DNA of 34,808 nt from Acidimicrobiia bacterium (GTDB taxonomy: Bacteria > Actinomycetota > Acidimicrobiia > Acidimicrobiales > MedAcidi-G1): positions 1 to 34,808 of the forward strand of contig DQOF01000170.1 in NCBI GenBank assembly GCA_015658775.1. Reading direction: 5' to 3'. Positions 1-10,476 of this stretch are shown here, in pieces; position 1 is the stretch's first letter, and each line of letters begins with the position of its first letter. The notes below the pieces were generated by a model. It saw only the letters and a program-made list of their open reading frames with translations. It ran no database searches and was not told the DNA's origin. Made by a program: the position numbers and the translations under genes.

Positions 1-90
1 AAGAAGCGCGATTCGCTCCAGGAGGTCATTGCCGCCCTGAAGGGCGCCGACCTGAACCTGCCCCTCCAGTTCACGAACTTCCGCGACTAG
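1..90 (+). CDS. yajQ: YajQ family (DUF520) nucleotide-binding protein, C-terminal fragment
   Basis: This is the last 29 codons of a gene that enters from the left edge, in frame from base 1 and ending in TAG. It is too short for the ORF track. The peptide [15 protein letters not shown] followed by [10 protein letters not shown] matches the very conserved C-terminus of the YajQ/DUF520 family, small cytosolic proteins reported to bind nucleotides including cyclic di-GMP in some species. It is the only plus-strand gene supported in the window and converges on htpX; the two stop codons overlap in CTAG at 87-90. The rest of the protein is outside the window, so nothing can be said about its N-terminal half or its promoter. 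Confidence 0.85.
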   Translation, partial: KKRDSLQEVIAALKGADLNLPLQFTNFRD

Positions 91-974
91 GAGATCGGCC
101 CTCCACGGGCTGTGTCACCAGAGCGCCACGATCCTCCGCGGAGGCGGGCGACACGGTCCTCGGTGGATGGATGGGTCGAGAACAGGCGGCTACGCCTGCG
201 CCCGCCGGCCGCCTGGGCCTTGAGTGGATCGACTATGTAGGACGATGCCTGGCTCGGGTTGACGCCAGACGGGATCCGGGCGGCGGCCACCTCCAACTTC
301 TCGAGCGCCAGGGCCAGCGGCTCACCGTCGCCCATCAGGCGTGCGGCCGAGGCATCGGCCTGGAACTCGCGACTGCGGCTGATGGCGGTCTGGATCACAA
401 GTGCCGCGATCGGCGCCAGGATTGCCAGCGCCAGTTGGCCGATCGGGTTGCGGCCACGGCCGCGTCCACCGCTGAACATGGCTGCGAACATGGCCATGCG
501 GGCGATCATCGTGATCGCCATTCCGATGGCGGCGGCCACCGATCCGATGAGGATGTCGCGGTTGCGGATGTGCATGAGCTCGTGGGCCAGCACCCCGCGG
601 ATCTCGTACCAGTTCATCCTGTCGACGAGACCCTGGGTGATTGCCACGGCGGCGTGGTCGGGATTGCGGCCGGTGGCGAAGGCATTGGGCTGGTCGTTGG
701 GCGAGATGTAGAGCTTCGGCATCGGCAGGCCGGCGGCCGTACTGAGTTCCGAGACGACACGGTGGTACTCGGGATGGGCGGCGGCGTCGGCGGGCACGGC
801 GCGTGCCGAGGCGATGGCGATCCGGTCGCTCCCCCAGTAGGAGCCGCCGACGACCACCAGGCCGAGCACGAGACCGAAGACCATCCCTCCGTTGCCACCG
901 ATGGCGCCGCCGATCACGACGAACAGGCCGCCCAGGAGGGCAAGCAGGGCGAAGGTCTTGGTCGTGTTGATCAT
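87..974 (-). CDS. htpX: HtpX-type membrane zinc metalloprotease (M48 family)
   Basis: Predicted 295-residue membrane-anchored protease for quality control of membrane proteins. Two hydrophobic segments lie at about residues 8-26 and 31-46. The zinc motif HELMH is at 131-135, and the third ligand is probably E203 in SREFQAD. Two more hydrophobic stretches (about 142-168 and 180-197) lie between these, as in the HtpX family, and the length is normal. The ORF track starts 24 codons earlier at 1046, but that N-terminus is Pro/Arg-rich and unlike the family, while [11 protein letters not shown] at 974 fits. I see no good Shine-Dalgarno at either start. The 3' end overlaps the stop codon of the convergent yajQ gene. 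No sign of damage. Confidence 0.9.
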   Translation of the reverse strand: MINTTKTFALLALLGGLFVVIGGAIGGNGGMVFGLVLGLVVVGGSYWGSDRIAIASARAVPADAAAHPEYHRVVSELSTAAGLPMPKLYISPNDQPNAFATGRNPDHAAVAITQGLVDRMNWYEIRGVLAHELMHIRNRDILIGSVAAAIGMAITMIARMAMFAAMFSGGRGRGRNPIGQLALAILAPIAALVIQTAISRSREFQADASAARLMGDGEPLALALEKLEVAAARIPSGVNPSQASSYIVDPLKAQAAGGRRRSRLFSTHPSTEDRVARLRGGSWRSGDTARGGPIS

Positions 975-1053
975 CGGTCCGTTCGGGGGAGTTAGGTCGG
1001 TCGGTTGGAGGGCCAAGCGTACGCGGGACATCCCCGACACGGGCATCGGCGGC

Positions 1054-1146
1054 CGACCGGGAACGCAGGAGACGCGGAGCGGGCGGGGGTTGCAGATCAG
1101 GAGTGCCCGGCGACCGGCCAGGAACGCGCGAGGCGCGGAGCGGGCG
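1054..1146. repeat. Imperfect direct repeat, two units of 32 and 36 bp, in the htpX upstream region
   Basis: Units at 1054-1085 and 1111-1146 both begin CGACCGG and end GCGGAGCGGGCG. They align with one 4-bp gap and about three mismatches in the remaining 25 bases. They lie in the noncoding stretch between htpX (start 974) and the HAD gene (stop 1155). Function unknown; it could be a small intergenic repeat family member or a chance product of very GC-rich sequence. No other protein-coding signal is seen here. Confidence 0.5.
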
Positions 1147-1154
1147 ACAGGGGG

Positions 1155-1586
1155 TCAGTCGTAGTAGCCGGAGTGCACATAGACGGTCGGCACGCCCTCG
1201 GACCGGTACATGACGAGGTTCCTCGGGTCGTCGTCGACGGCCAGGACGGGCTCGTACCCGTCGCCCCGGAGACCGTCCAGGATCGCCCGCTTCACATCGG
1301 GTGAGCTGCCGAAGTCACCGTCGACCCGCATGGCTAGCAGGTCCCACGGCACATCGTGGCGGTCCAGCCATGCCAGCGTGGTCCCGGCGAGCCGGGCCGG
1401 GCGGGCGGTGAGCAGGACGATCGTCCGCCCCTCGGTCAGGCGCTCGACCAGCCGGATGCCCTCCGGGACCGGCGGATCGTGGACAGACGCCTCGAAGAAC
1501 GCCTGCCAGTCCCTCGCAGGTCCGGCCAGCAGGTGCTGGCGGCCCGAGGCGTCGGAGAGCACCCCGTCCACGTCGACTATGACCAC
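1155..1586 (-). CDS. HAD-superfamily phosphatase, polynucleotide kinase 3'-phosphatase-like
   Basis: 143-residue soluble protein. The N-terminus has the HAD nucleophile motif DVDGVLSD (residues 5-12), the second motif is LLTARP, and DDDPRN near the C-terminus fits the acidic metal-binding motif. The middle (AWLDRHDVPWDLLAMRVDGD) resembles the phosphatase domain of T4-type polynucleotide kinase, which removes 3'-phosphates from nucleic acid ends, but no kinase domain is fused here. The start is GTG at 1586, with AGGA a few bases upstream. It lies 51 bp after acs on the same strand and may share its transcript. The substrate cannot be fixed from sequence; another small phosphate ester is possible. 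Confidence 0.7.
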   Translation of the reverse strand: MVIVDVDGVLSDASGRQHLLAGPARDWQAFFEASVHDPPVPEGIRLVERLTEGRTIVLLTARPARLAGTTLAWLDRHDVPWDLLAMRVDGDFGSSPDVKRAILDGLRGDGYEPVLAVDDDPRNLVMYRSEGVPTVYVHSGYYD

Positions 1587-1637
1587 CGGTCCTGCCGGGG
1601 GCCTGCCATCAGACTCGAAGCGGACTCCTGACAGCGC

Positions 1638-3632
<1,995 letters not shown>

Positions 3633-3700
3633 CGCCTGTGGATCTCCGGTCATCGCGGTGGACAGGACCGTCTGGACCCTAGCCAGTCACCGCACCCCCG

Positions 3701-4738
3701 TCAGCAGCCGACGGACCACTCCAGGACGCCGAACCCGCCCAACCCCCCGGTGTCCAGGAGGGCTTCGGACTCGGTCACCCTGCTACGGGCGCGTACCGCT
3801 TCGAGATCACCGAGGTGGGCCCTCTCGGACCAGGTCCTGCGTCCCTCCTCGACCAGGCCGTCGATGCCGTGGAGCCGCAGGAACTCCGCCTGGGTCGACA
3901 GGGAGGCGCCGTCGGCCAGTTGGTCGACAGCCACGTCGACGGTGATGTCCTGCATGCCGGGACTGGCCAGCGGCGACCCACCCCGCCCATGGCCCCGGTA
4001 GGTACGCAGCCATTCCTCCTGGGGCCGGTCCGCCATGCCCCCGGTGGTCGTGCAGTAGTCGACCACCAGCAGCGCTCCCCTGTCCAGGCGGGCCAGGGCG
4101 TCGTTGACCCAGTCGGCGGCAGCGGCCTGGACAGCTATCCGGGCTCCGTCCACCGGATCGACCTCCACGGGTGGTTCGAACCGCTCGGCTAGGCACTCGA
4201 CGAACGTGCCGTCCGATACGCCTACCCGTACCTCGTGCCAGGCCCCGCCCACGGCCTCCAGGAGGCCGAACGCCAAGTTGTCCAACAGCTCGTTGGCCAG
4301 GATCACACCGACCAACGGCCCGTCGGGGAGTTCGGGGACGGACCGCAGTCGTTCGCCTGAGGGTTGCGCGGAACGGAGAGTGACCGACCGCTCGACCATC
4401 ACGTACGTGCCGACTTCGAGACAGCCGGGCCCAGCCGAAAGCACCGCCCTTGCCAGCGTGCCGACCCCGGCACCGGCCTCCACCACCGTGAAGCCGGCAG
4501 GACGTCCCAGCGCCTCCCACACGCTGTCCACGTAGCGTGCCAGGACGGATCCGAACAGCGGACCCACCTCGGGGCTCGTGATGAAGTCGCCCCGACGGCC
4601 TGCCATCCCGCCCGAGGCGTAGAAGCCTGCCGAGGAGTCGTAGAGGCACGCCTCCACGAACTCGTCGAATCCGAGAGGCCCCGAGGCACCGACGAGGCCC
4701 GCCAGCCGGGCGGAGAGGTCGGCCTGCGAACCGCGGAT
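3701..4738 (-). CDS. MidA/NDUFAF7-family (COG1565) SAM-dependent methyltransferase
   Basis: About 345 residues. The family N-terminus (SGPLGFDEFVEACLYDSSAGFYA), the FITSPEVGPLFG stretch, a glycine-rich SAM motif VVEAGAGVGTLARAV, the NELLDN motif and LRTYRGHGRG...SPGMQDITVDV are all typical of COG1565. The mitochondrial member NDUFAF7 symmetrically dimethylates an Arg of the complex I subunit NDUFS2 (NuoD) during assembly. This gene comes directly after nuoN2, which supports a complex I role here. The start is unresolved. Conserved sequence runs up to the nuoN2 stop, yet no ATG/GTG/TTG lies between 4658 and 4819 in frame; a GTG at 4822 or ATG at 4891 would overlap nuoN2 by 83-152 bp. The coordinates give the part outside nuoN2. 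Confidence 0.85.
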   Translation of the reverse strand: MRGSQADLSARLAGLVGASGPLGFDEFVEACLYDSSAGFYASGGMAGRRGDFITSPEVGPLFGSVLARYVDSVWEALGRPAGFTVVEAGAGVGTLARAVLSAGPGCLEVGTYVMVERSVTLRSAQPSGERLRSVPELPDGPLVGVILANELLDNLAFGLLEAVGGAWHEVRVGVSDGTFVECLAERFEPPVEVDPVDGARIAVQAAAADWVNDALARLDRGALLVVDYCTTTGGMADRPQEEWLRTYRGHGRGGSPLASPGMQDITVDVAVDQLADGASLSTQAEFLRLHGIDGLVEEGRRTWSERAHLGDLEAVRARSRVTESEALLDTGGLGGFGVLEWSVGC

Positions 4739-4739
4739 G

Positions 4740-6248
4740 TCAGCCCCCGAGGGCGAGCAGGCTGACGTGGGTGAAGCGGGCCACTGTCTGGGGGACCACG
4801 CCGAACAGGAGGGTGACGACACCGCAGATGGCCAGGGCCGAGGCCAGCGACGGGGTGATCGGGACCGCACCGACGTCGCCGTCGGGAACATCGTCGGCCC
4901 ACATGCGGAGCAGGATCGACGCGTAGTAGTAGAGGGCCACCGCCGCGTTCACCGCAGCCACCACGGCCAGGGCGTATCCCCACGGATCGCCGGCCGTTGT
5001 CAGCACCCTGAACACCTCGAACTTGGCGAACCACCCGCCCAGGGGCGGAATGCCGGCCAGCGACCCCATGAACACCGTCATGGCCACGGTCAGGGCCGGG
5101 GCGTACCTGAAGGCGCCGGCGAACGACGAGATCTCGGCCGAACCGGTCTTGCGGGCCAACGAGATGATCACGGCGAAGGCCCCGAGGTTCATCGCCGCGT
5201 AGATGACGAGGTAGGTGACTGTGGCCGACAGGGCCTGGTCGCCCACCGCCGTGCTGTGGCCGGCGACGGCCAGCGGGGCGATCATGAACCCGGTCTGGGC
5301 CACACCCGAGTAGGCCATGAGCCGGACGATGTTCGTCTGCCGCAGCGCTATCAGGTTGCCCACGGTCATCGAGAGGGCGGCCAGTATCCAGACGAGTGGT
5401 TCCCATACCTCGGGACGGCCGTAGAAGCCGACGAACACCAGTGCCAGCAGGGCCACGAAGCCCGCTGCCTTGGAGGCCACCGAGAGGAAGGCCGTGACCG
5501 GGGTGGGTGCACCTTCGTAGACGTCGGGAGCCCAGGTGTGGAAGGGGACCGCGGAGACCTTGAACCCGAACCCTGCGACCACGAAGACGATGCCCAGGGT
5601 GACGACCGATACCGAAGCACCTCCGGCAACCACCGCTGTGTTGATGTCGGACAGCAGGGTGGACCCGGCGATGCCGAACAGGAGCGACATGCCATAGAGC
5701 ATCACGGCGGAGGCGAACACCCCCATCAGGTAGTACTTCAGCCCCGCCTCGTTGGACCTGAGGTCGCTCTTGCGCCAGGCGACCATCAGGTAGGCGGGGA
5801 TCGACAACAGTTCGAGTGCGACGAACAGCGAGATGAGGTCGCGTGACGACGCCATCATCACCATTCCCATCACCGCAGCCAGCAGCAGGCCGTAGTACTC
5901 GTTCTCCCAGTAGTCGCCCTCGGCCACGTAGTTGGTCGACAGCAGGATCACCACGTAGCCGGCCAGGACGAAGACCACCTTCATCACCAGTGCGAACTCG
6001 TCGACCACGTAGGCGCCACCGAAGAGCACCCTGTCGGTGCCGTCCAGGGCGAGGGTCAGCAGCGGAACGGCGGTGGCCAACAGCCCCAGGCCGGCCACCA
6101 CCGCCGTGTAGGGGCGGGCCTTCTCGAGGAACACGATGTCGAGCAGTGTCACGAGGCTGCCGACCGAGAGCAGCACCAGTTCAGGCGCGAAGGCATGCCA
6201 GTCGATGGCCGGTCGCTCGAAGGCGAGGACGAGGAGGTCGACACCCAC
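4740..6248 (-). CDS. nuoN: NADH-quinone oxidoreductase-like subunit N (set 2)
   Basis: 502-residue antiporter-like membrane subunit, last gene of the 11-subunit complex I operon. It has many hydrophobic helices. Family motifs are present: ELLSIPAYLMVAWRKSD, EAGLKYYLMG, and GFKVSAVPFHTWAPDVYEGAPTPVTAFLS, the last carrying the conserved Lys of the proton channel. The start is GTG at 6248, three bases after the nuoM2 stop, so the two are probably translated in tandem. The 3' end is entangled with the start of the methyltransferase gene. It is clearly a diverged paralogue of nuoN1 (15415-16905), not a recent copy. Confidence 0.95.
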   Translation of the reverse strand: MGVDLLVLAFERPAIDWHAFAPELVLLSVGSLVTLLDIVFLEKARPYTAVVAGLGLLATAVPLLTLALDGTDRVLFGGAYVVDEFALVMKVVFVLAGYVVILLSTNYVAEGDYWENEYYGLLLAAVMGMVMMASSRDLISLFVALELLSIPAYLMVAWRKSDLRSNEAGLKYYLMGVFASAVMLYGMSLLFGIAGSTLLSDINTAVVAGGASVSVVTLGIVFVVAGFGFKVSAVPFHTWAPDVYEGAPTPVTAFLSVASKAAGFVALLALVFVGFYGRPEVWEPLVWILAALSMTVGNLIALRQTNIVRLMAYSGVAQTGFMIAPLAVAGHSTAVGDQALSATVTYLVIYAAMNLGAFAVIISLARKTGSAEISSFAGAFRYAPALTVAMTVFMGSLAGIPPLGGWFAKFEVFRVLTTAGDPWGYALAVVAAVNAAVALYYYASILLRMWADDVPDGDVGAVPITPSLASALAICGVVTLLFGVVPQTVARFTHVSLLALGG

Positions 6249-6251
6249 CTG

Positions 6252-7883
6252 CTAGCCCCCGACCGCCGCGTGCTCGTCGCCACCGCCGATGTCGTAGACG
6301 TCGGCACAGCCCAGTGCCTCGATCTCGGCAGCGGACAGCTCTACGACGTTCACCTTCAGACAGGTGTTGAGCGATGCGTCGACCGCTCCGTCGGTGACCC
6401 TAAACACCAGGTTCGGGTAGATGCCGATCGCCACGATGAAGGCCAGGATCGGCGCCCACGCGAGCCACTCGTGCCTGGTGACGTCGACGATGTCGGGGTT
6501 CTCGGCGAACTCGTCAGGGGGTGAGCCGAAGGCCACCCTCTGCAGCAGCCACAGCAGGTAGCCGGCGGCCAGCACGGTGCCCAGGGCCGCGATCACCATG
6601 AAGGTACGGAAGGTCTCGACCGGCAGGCCGTTGGCCGGGCTGTAGGCCGACAGGATCGCGGGGAACTCTCCCCAGAACCCGGCCAGGCCGGGCAGGCCCA
6701 GCGATGCCATGGCACAGATCCCGAATATCCAGCCCATCCGCGGCGCCTGGACGAGCAGGCCGCCCAGCCGGGAAATCTCCAGCGTGTGGTAGCGCTCCTT
6801 AATCGAGCCGGCGAGGAAGAACAGCATCCCGGTGATCAGGCCGTGGGCGACCATGCCCATGATCGCGGCGTTGATCCCGAAATCGGTGAGGGTTGCGATG
6901 GCGAGCATCACGAAGCCCATGTGGGCCACGGACGAGAAGGCGATGAGCCTCTTCATGTCCGTCTGGGCGAGGCACCCGAGGGCGCCGTAGATGATGCCGA
7001 CCACCGCCAGCAGCCCTATCCAGGGAGCCCACTCGACCGCTGCCTCCGGCAGGATCGGTATGGCTACGCGGATGAAGCCGTAGGTGCCCAACTTGAGGAG
7101 GACCGCTGCCAGGATCACCGAGCCGACCGTCGGCGCCTCGGTGTGGGCGTCGGGCAGCCAGGTGTGGAACGGGAACATCGGAACCTTGATGCCGAAGCCC
7201 AGGAACATGCCACCGAAGATCCAGAGTTGCGCCGTGCGCGACACCCCGTGGCTGAGCACGTTGTCGGCGATCTCAGCGAATACGAACGACTCGGCACCGG
7301 TCAGGAAGAACAGGGCCAGGAAGCTGACGAGCATGAGGGCGGAGCCGAAGAGGGTGAACAGGAAGAACTTGAGCGAGGCGTAGCGCCGGTTCGGCCCGCC
7401 CCACACGGCGATCATGAAGAACATGGGCAGCAGCACGATCTCGAAGAAGACGAAGAACAGCACCATGTCCTGGGCGACGAACGTGCCGATCATCCCCGTC
7501 TCCAGGATCAGGATCAGGATCAGGAACGCCTTGGGGTTGCGCGGCTCGGGGAAGTGGTCCCAGCTGTAGATGATGCACAGCGGGACGATGAGCATCGTGA
7601 GCAGGATCAGCGGCAACGACATACCGTCGATGCCCACCATGTACCGGCTCCTGATGACGTCGATCCACATCTCGTCGACCACGTACTGCAGTCGGCCCGT
7701 GGCATCCAGGTCGAACCAGAAGAGCAGCAGAAGGCCCACGAACGCCACCCACAGCGAGGTGACGAGCGCGACCATCCTGTGCTGGTCCTCGCGTTCCCTT
7801 GGAATCAGGAGCATGATCGCCACACCCACCAGGGGCGAGAAGGTGGCGAGGGTGATACCCCATCCGTCGAGCAGGTATTCCAT
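6252..7883 (-). CDS. nuoM: NADH-quinone oxidoreductase-like subunit M (set 2)
   Basis: 543-residue antiporter-like proton-pumping subunit of the membrane arm. It contains the conserved Glu helix (FFEIVLLPMFFMIAVWGGPNRRYASLKFFLFT) and the Lys helix (GIKVPMFPFHTWLPDAHTEAPTVGSVILAAVLLKLGTYG). Length and helix content are normal for NuoM. ATG start at 7883, with AGGAG about ten bases upstream inside the 12-base gap after nuoL2. The hydrophilic C-terminal tail after the last helix (about 45 residues, including two Cys) is longer than I expect for NuoM. That tail is the only oddity. Confidence 0.95.
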   Translation of the reverse strand: MEYLLDGWGITLATFSPLVGVAIMLLIPREREDQHRMVALVTSLWVAFVGLLLLFWFDLDATGRLQYVVDEMWIDVIRSRYMVGIDGMSLPLILLTMLIVPLCIIYSWDHFPEPRNPKAFLILILILETGMIGTFVAQDMVLFFVFFEIVLLPMFFMIAVWGGPNRRYASLKFFLFTLFGSALMLVSFLALFFLTGAESFVFAEIADNVLSHGVSRTAQLWIFGGMFLGFGIKVPMFPFHTWLPDAHTEAPTVGSVILAAVLLKLGTYGFIRVAIPILPEAAVEWAPWIGLLAVVGIIYGALGCLAQTDMKRLIAFSSVAHMGFVMLAIATLTDFGINAAIMGMVAHGLITGMLFFLAGSIKERYHTLEISRLGGLLVQAPRMGWIFGICAMASLGLPGLAGFWGEFPAILSAYSPANGLPVETFRTFMVIAALGTVLAAGYLLWLLQRVAFGSPPDEFAENPDIVDVTRHEWLAWAPILAFIVAIGIYPNLVFRVTDGAVDASLNTCLKVNVVELSAAEIEALGCADVYDIGGGDEHAAVGG

Positions 7884-7895
7884 GTCGGCCGTCTC

Positions 7896-10166
7896 CTAGA
7901 CGATGACTATGAGTATTCCGGCGAGGACCGTCGCCGCAGCGAAGAGAATCGCTGCGTAGTCCTGGATTCTGCCGGACTGGATCTTGCGGAGTTTCCCGCC
8001 GGTGTCCAACGCGACACGGCCCGAGGCGTTGACGACACCGTCCACCACCATCTGGTCGACCTTGTCGTAGACGGCCCGACCGGCGGACACGGCCGTCTCG
8101 CCGACGAGGTCGACGCCCCGGTCGATTACGCGCTGGTCGAACCGGTAGGCGGCGGCGGCCACCGGGCCCTTCGTGCCGCCTGCCACGATCCCCGTGTAGA
8201 GATGGTCCAGGTAGTACTTGTTGACGAGGAACGTGTGCCCCATGCGGGCCAGCGCATACCTGCTGGTGGGCCCGTCGGGGAGTTCGGTCAGGCTGCGGCC
8301 CGCCGCCGCCGAGGCTGCCTCTACCCTCACGAAGTAGTACCAGCCGGCGACCGCGAAACCGGTCAGGACCACGAGGGTTGACGCGATCGCCAGCGACCAG
8401 CTCGGGCCCGCATGGGAGATGACCGGGAAGTAGCCCGCCACCGGCTCCACAACGTGCCCGAAGCGCTCCTGCATCGAGCCGGGTGCGAGCTGGAAACCCG
8501 AAGGCATGTTCAGGAGGCCGGCCCCGACGGCGAGTCCGGCCAGGATCCAGAGGGGGACCGTGATGCGCCGCCCCGACTCGTGGGGCTCGCCGTGGCCACG
8601 GAACTCGCCGAAGAACGTGAGGTACACGCAGCGGGTCATGTACGCGGCCGTGAGCGCCGCCGTCACCATGCCCATGACCAGCATGAGCGTGTAGGCGCCG
8701 TTGCCACCGGTTCCACCGAAGAGGCCCCAGCCGCCGGTCCCCACCAGGATCTCGTCCTTCGACCAGAAGCCGGCGAACGGCGGCAGCCCGGCCAGGGCGA
8801 TGCTGGCGATCACGAACGTCCTGTACGTGTGGGGCATCACCTTTCGCAGCCCGCCCATGTCGGACTTCATGTCGAAGCCGTGCACTGCGTGTGCGGCCGA
8901 ACCCGAGCCCAGGAACAGGCAGGCCTTGAAGAAGGCGTGGGTGAAGAGGTGGAACATGGCAGCGGTCCAGGCACCCACGCCGAGGGCCATGACCATGTAG
9001 CCGAGCTGCGAGATCGTCGAGTAGGCGAGGACCTTCTTGATGTCACGTTGCACGAAGGCCAGGCAGGCGCCGACCAGGGTCGTGATGCCACCGATCACCG
9101 CCATCAGGTTGATGGAGCTGCCGCCGATGCTGAGGCCCTCGAAGAACACGCCGTAGAGGCGGGCGATCATGTAAACGCCCGCCACGACCATGGTGGCGGC
9201 GTGGATGAGGGCCGAGACCGGCGTGGGTCCGGCCATGGCGTCGGGCAACCAGGTGTGGAGGAAGAACTGTCCCGACTTGGACATGACGGCCGCCATCAGG
9301 CAGCAGGCGGCCACCAGCAGGGCGGTCTGGGGCAGCATCCCGGCTGAGGCCAGGGCGTTGGTCTCGGCGATCGAGAACGAGCCGAACCGGTCGGGCAGGG
9401 CCGAACCCACGCTGAAGAACAGGATGCTCACGCCGACGATCAGGCCCATGTCGCCCACACGGTTGGTGAGGAACGCCTTCAGGGCGGCGTCGCTGTTGGG
9501 CTTCTCCTCCCACCAGTGGCCGATCAGCACGAACGAACAGACGCCGACCAGCTCCCACGAGGTCAGCAGTTGCAGGGTGTTCTCGGAGATGACGAGCATC
9601 AGCATCGACGCGCTGAACAATGACAGGAACGCGAAGAAGTGGGTGTACCGCCTGTCGTCCTGTATGTACTCGGTCGAGTACACGTGCACCAGCAGCGATA
9701 CCAGGGTGACGACTATGAGCATCATCACCGCAGGCCCGTCGACAAGGGTGCCGACGGAGAACTCCACGCCGCCGGCCTGGAACCAGGTGACCGTGTTCAC
9801 GACGGCAAGCGACTGCTCAGCGTGGCCACCACCGCTGCCATGGTCGGCGGCATCGGCGCCGGAGTGCCCCCCGTCGTCGACCACCACCACGGCCCGGTGG
9901 ATCTCGTCACCGTGATAGTTGTCACGGTGTCCGATCCAGGCGGCCCCGGTCAGGAGCGCCAGCACGAAGGCGATGCCGAGCACGGCGATGCCGAGTTCGG
10001 AGCCGCCCCTCGGCATGCGCTTGCCGAAGAAGAGGATGACCACGAACGAGAGCGCCGGCAGCAGGGGAATGAGCCAGGCGTTGCGCAGGAACCAGTTGCC
10101 GCCCTCGGTGATACCGAGCGGCAGGTCGACGGCACCGCCGGCTGCGAGCACGAGGAGGTCGGTCAC
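7896..10166 (-). CDS. nuoL: NADH-quinone oxidoreductase-like subunit L (set 2), with His-rich insertion
   Basis: 756 residues, more than 100 longer than NuoL1 (642). The proton-pumping core is intact: TSWELVGVCSFVLIGHWW, KAFLTNRVGDMGL, and KSGQFFLHTWLPDAMAGPTPVSALIHAATMV. The C-terminal part should contain the long lateral helix and a final membrane anchor (YAAILFAAATVLAGILIVIV). Between the second and third membrane helices, residues about 80-119 form a loop rich in His, Asp and Gly with six His residues. By the usual NuoL topology this faces the periplasm. GTG start at 10166, seven bases after the nuoK2 stop. Extra length also comes from a longer linker before the lateral helix. Confidence 0.95.
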   Translation of the reverse strand: MTDLLVLAAGGAVDLPLGITEGGNWFLRNAWLIPLLPALSFVVILFFGKRMPRGGSELGIAVLGIAFVLALLTGAAWIGHRDNYHGDEIHRAVVVVDDGGHSGADAADHGSGGGHAEQSLAVVNTVTWFQAGGVEFSVGTLVDGPAVMMLIVVTLVSLLVHVYSTEYIQDDRRYTHFFAFLSLFSASMLMLVISENTLQLLTSWELVGVCSFVLIGHWWEEKPNSDAALKAFLTNRVGDMGLIVGVSILFFSVGSALPDRFGSFSIAETNALASAGMLPQTALLVAACCLMAAVMSKSGQFFLHTWLPDAMAGPTPVSALIHAATMVVAGVYMIARLYGVFFEGLSIGGSSINLMAVIGGITTLVGACLAFVQRDIKKVLAYSTISQLGYMVMALGVGAWTAAMFHLFTHAFFKACLFLGSGSAAHAVHGFDMKSDMGGLRKVMPHTYRTFVIASIALAGLPPFAGFWSKDEILVGTGGWGLFGGTGGNGAYTLMLVMGMVTAALTAAYMTRCVYLTFFGEFRGHGEPHESGRRITVPLWILAGLAVGAGLLNMPSGFQLAPGSMQERFGHVVEPVAGYFPVISHAGPSWSLAIASTLVVLTGFAVAGWYYFVRVEAASAAAGRSLTELPDGPTSRYALARMGHTFLVNKYYLDHLYTGIVAGGTKGPVAAAAYRFDQRVIDRGVDLVGETAVSAGRAVYDKVDQMVVDGVVNASGRVALDTGGKLRKIQSGRIQDYAAILFAAATVLAGILIVIV

Positions 10167-10173
10167 AATCGGC

Positions 10174-10473
10174 TCAACCCCTCATCAGGTCGATCCGACT
10201 GAGATCGATGTTCCTGGCGTTCCGGTAGAGGAGCAGCACCATCGCAAGGCCCACGCCCACCTCAGCGGCGGCGATGGCGATCACGAACAACGTGAACACC
10301 TCGCCCGCAAGGGAGTTCCCGAAGGCTGCGAAGGCCACGAGGTTGATGTTCACGGCGTTCAGGATCAATTCGATCGACATGAGCACCAACACGCCGTTGC
10401 GACGGGCCAGGACGCCGTAGACGCCGATCGCGAACAGGGCGGCCGACAGCAGGAGGAACTGGTTCAGGAACAC
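10174..10473 (-). CDS. nuoK: NADH-quinone oxidoreductase-like subunit K (set 2)
   Basis: 99-residue membrane subunit with three helices, the usual NuoK size. The two conserved membrane Glu residues are in [10 protein letters not shown] and [10 protein letters not shown], part of the central proton path. GTG start at 10473, three bases after the nuoJ2 stop. The C-terminus [15 protein letters not shown] resembles the usual LSxLRG ending. No anomalies. Confidence 0.95.
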   Translation of the reverse strand: MFLNQFLLLSAALFAIGVYGVLARRNGVLVLMSIELILNAVNINLVAFAAFGNSLAGEVFTLFVIAIAAAEVGVGLAMVLLLYRNARNIDLSRIDLMRG

Positions 10474-10476
10474 CGG

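Noticed and set aside
111-120. Search for tRNA, rRNA, CRISPR or insertion-sequence features across the window
   Set aside because: All gaps are under about 180 bases and none shows a cloverleaf, repeat-spacer pattern, transposase or terminal inverted repeats; the coordinates given are only a placeholder.
4737-5846. Plus-strand ORF (369 aa) opposite nuoN2
   Set aside because: Shadow of nuoN2; charged, repetitive-looking composition and no homology that I recognise.
6786-8381. Long plus-strand ORF (531 aa)
   Set aside because: It is the antisense shadow of nuoM2/nuoL2. The product is rich in His, Gln, Glu and Arg with no domain, a usual artefact of GC-rich membrane-protein genes.
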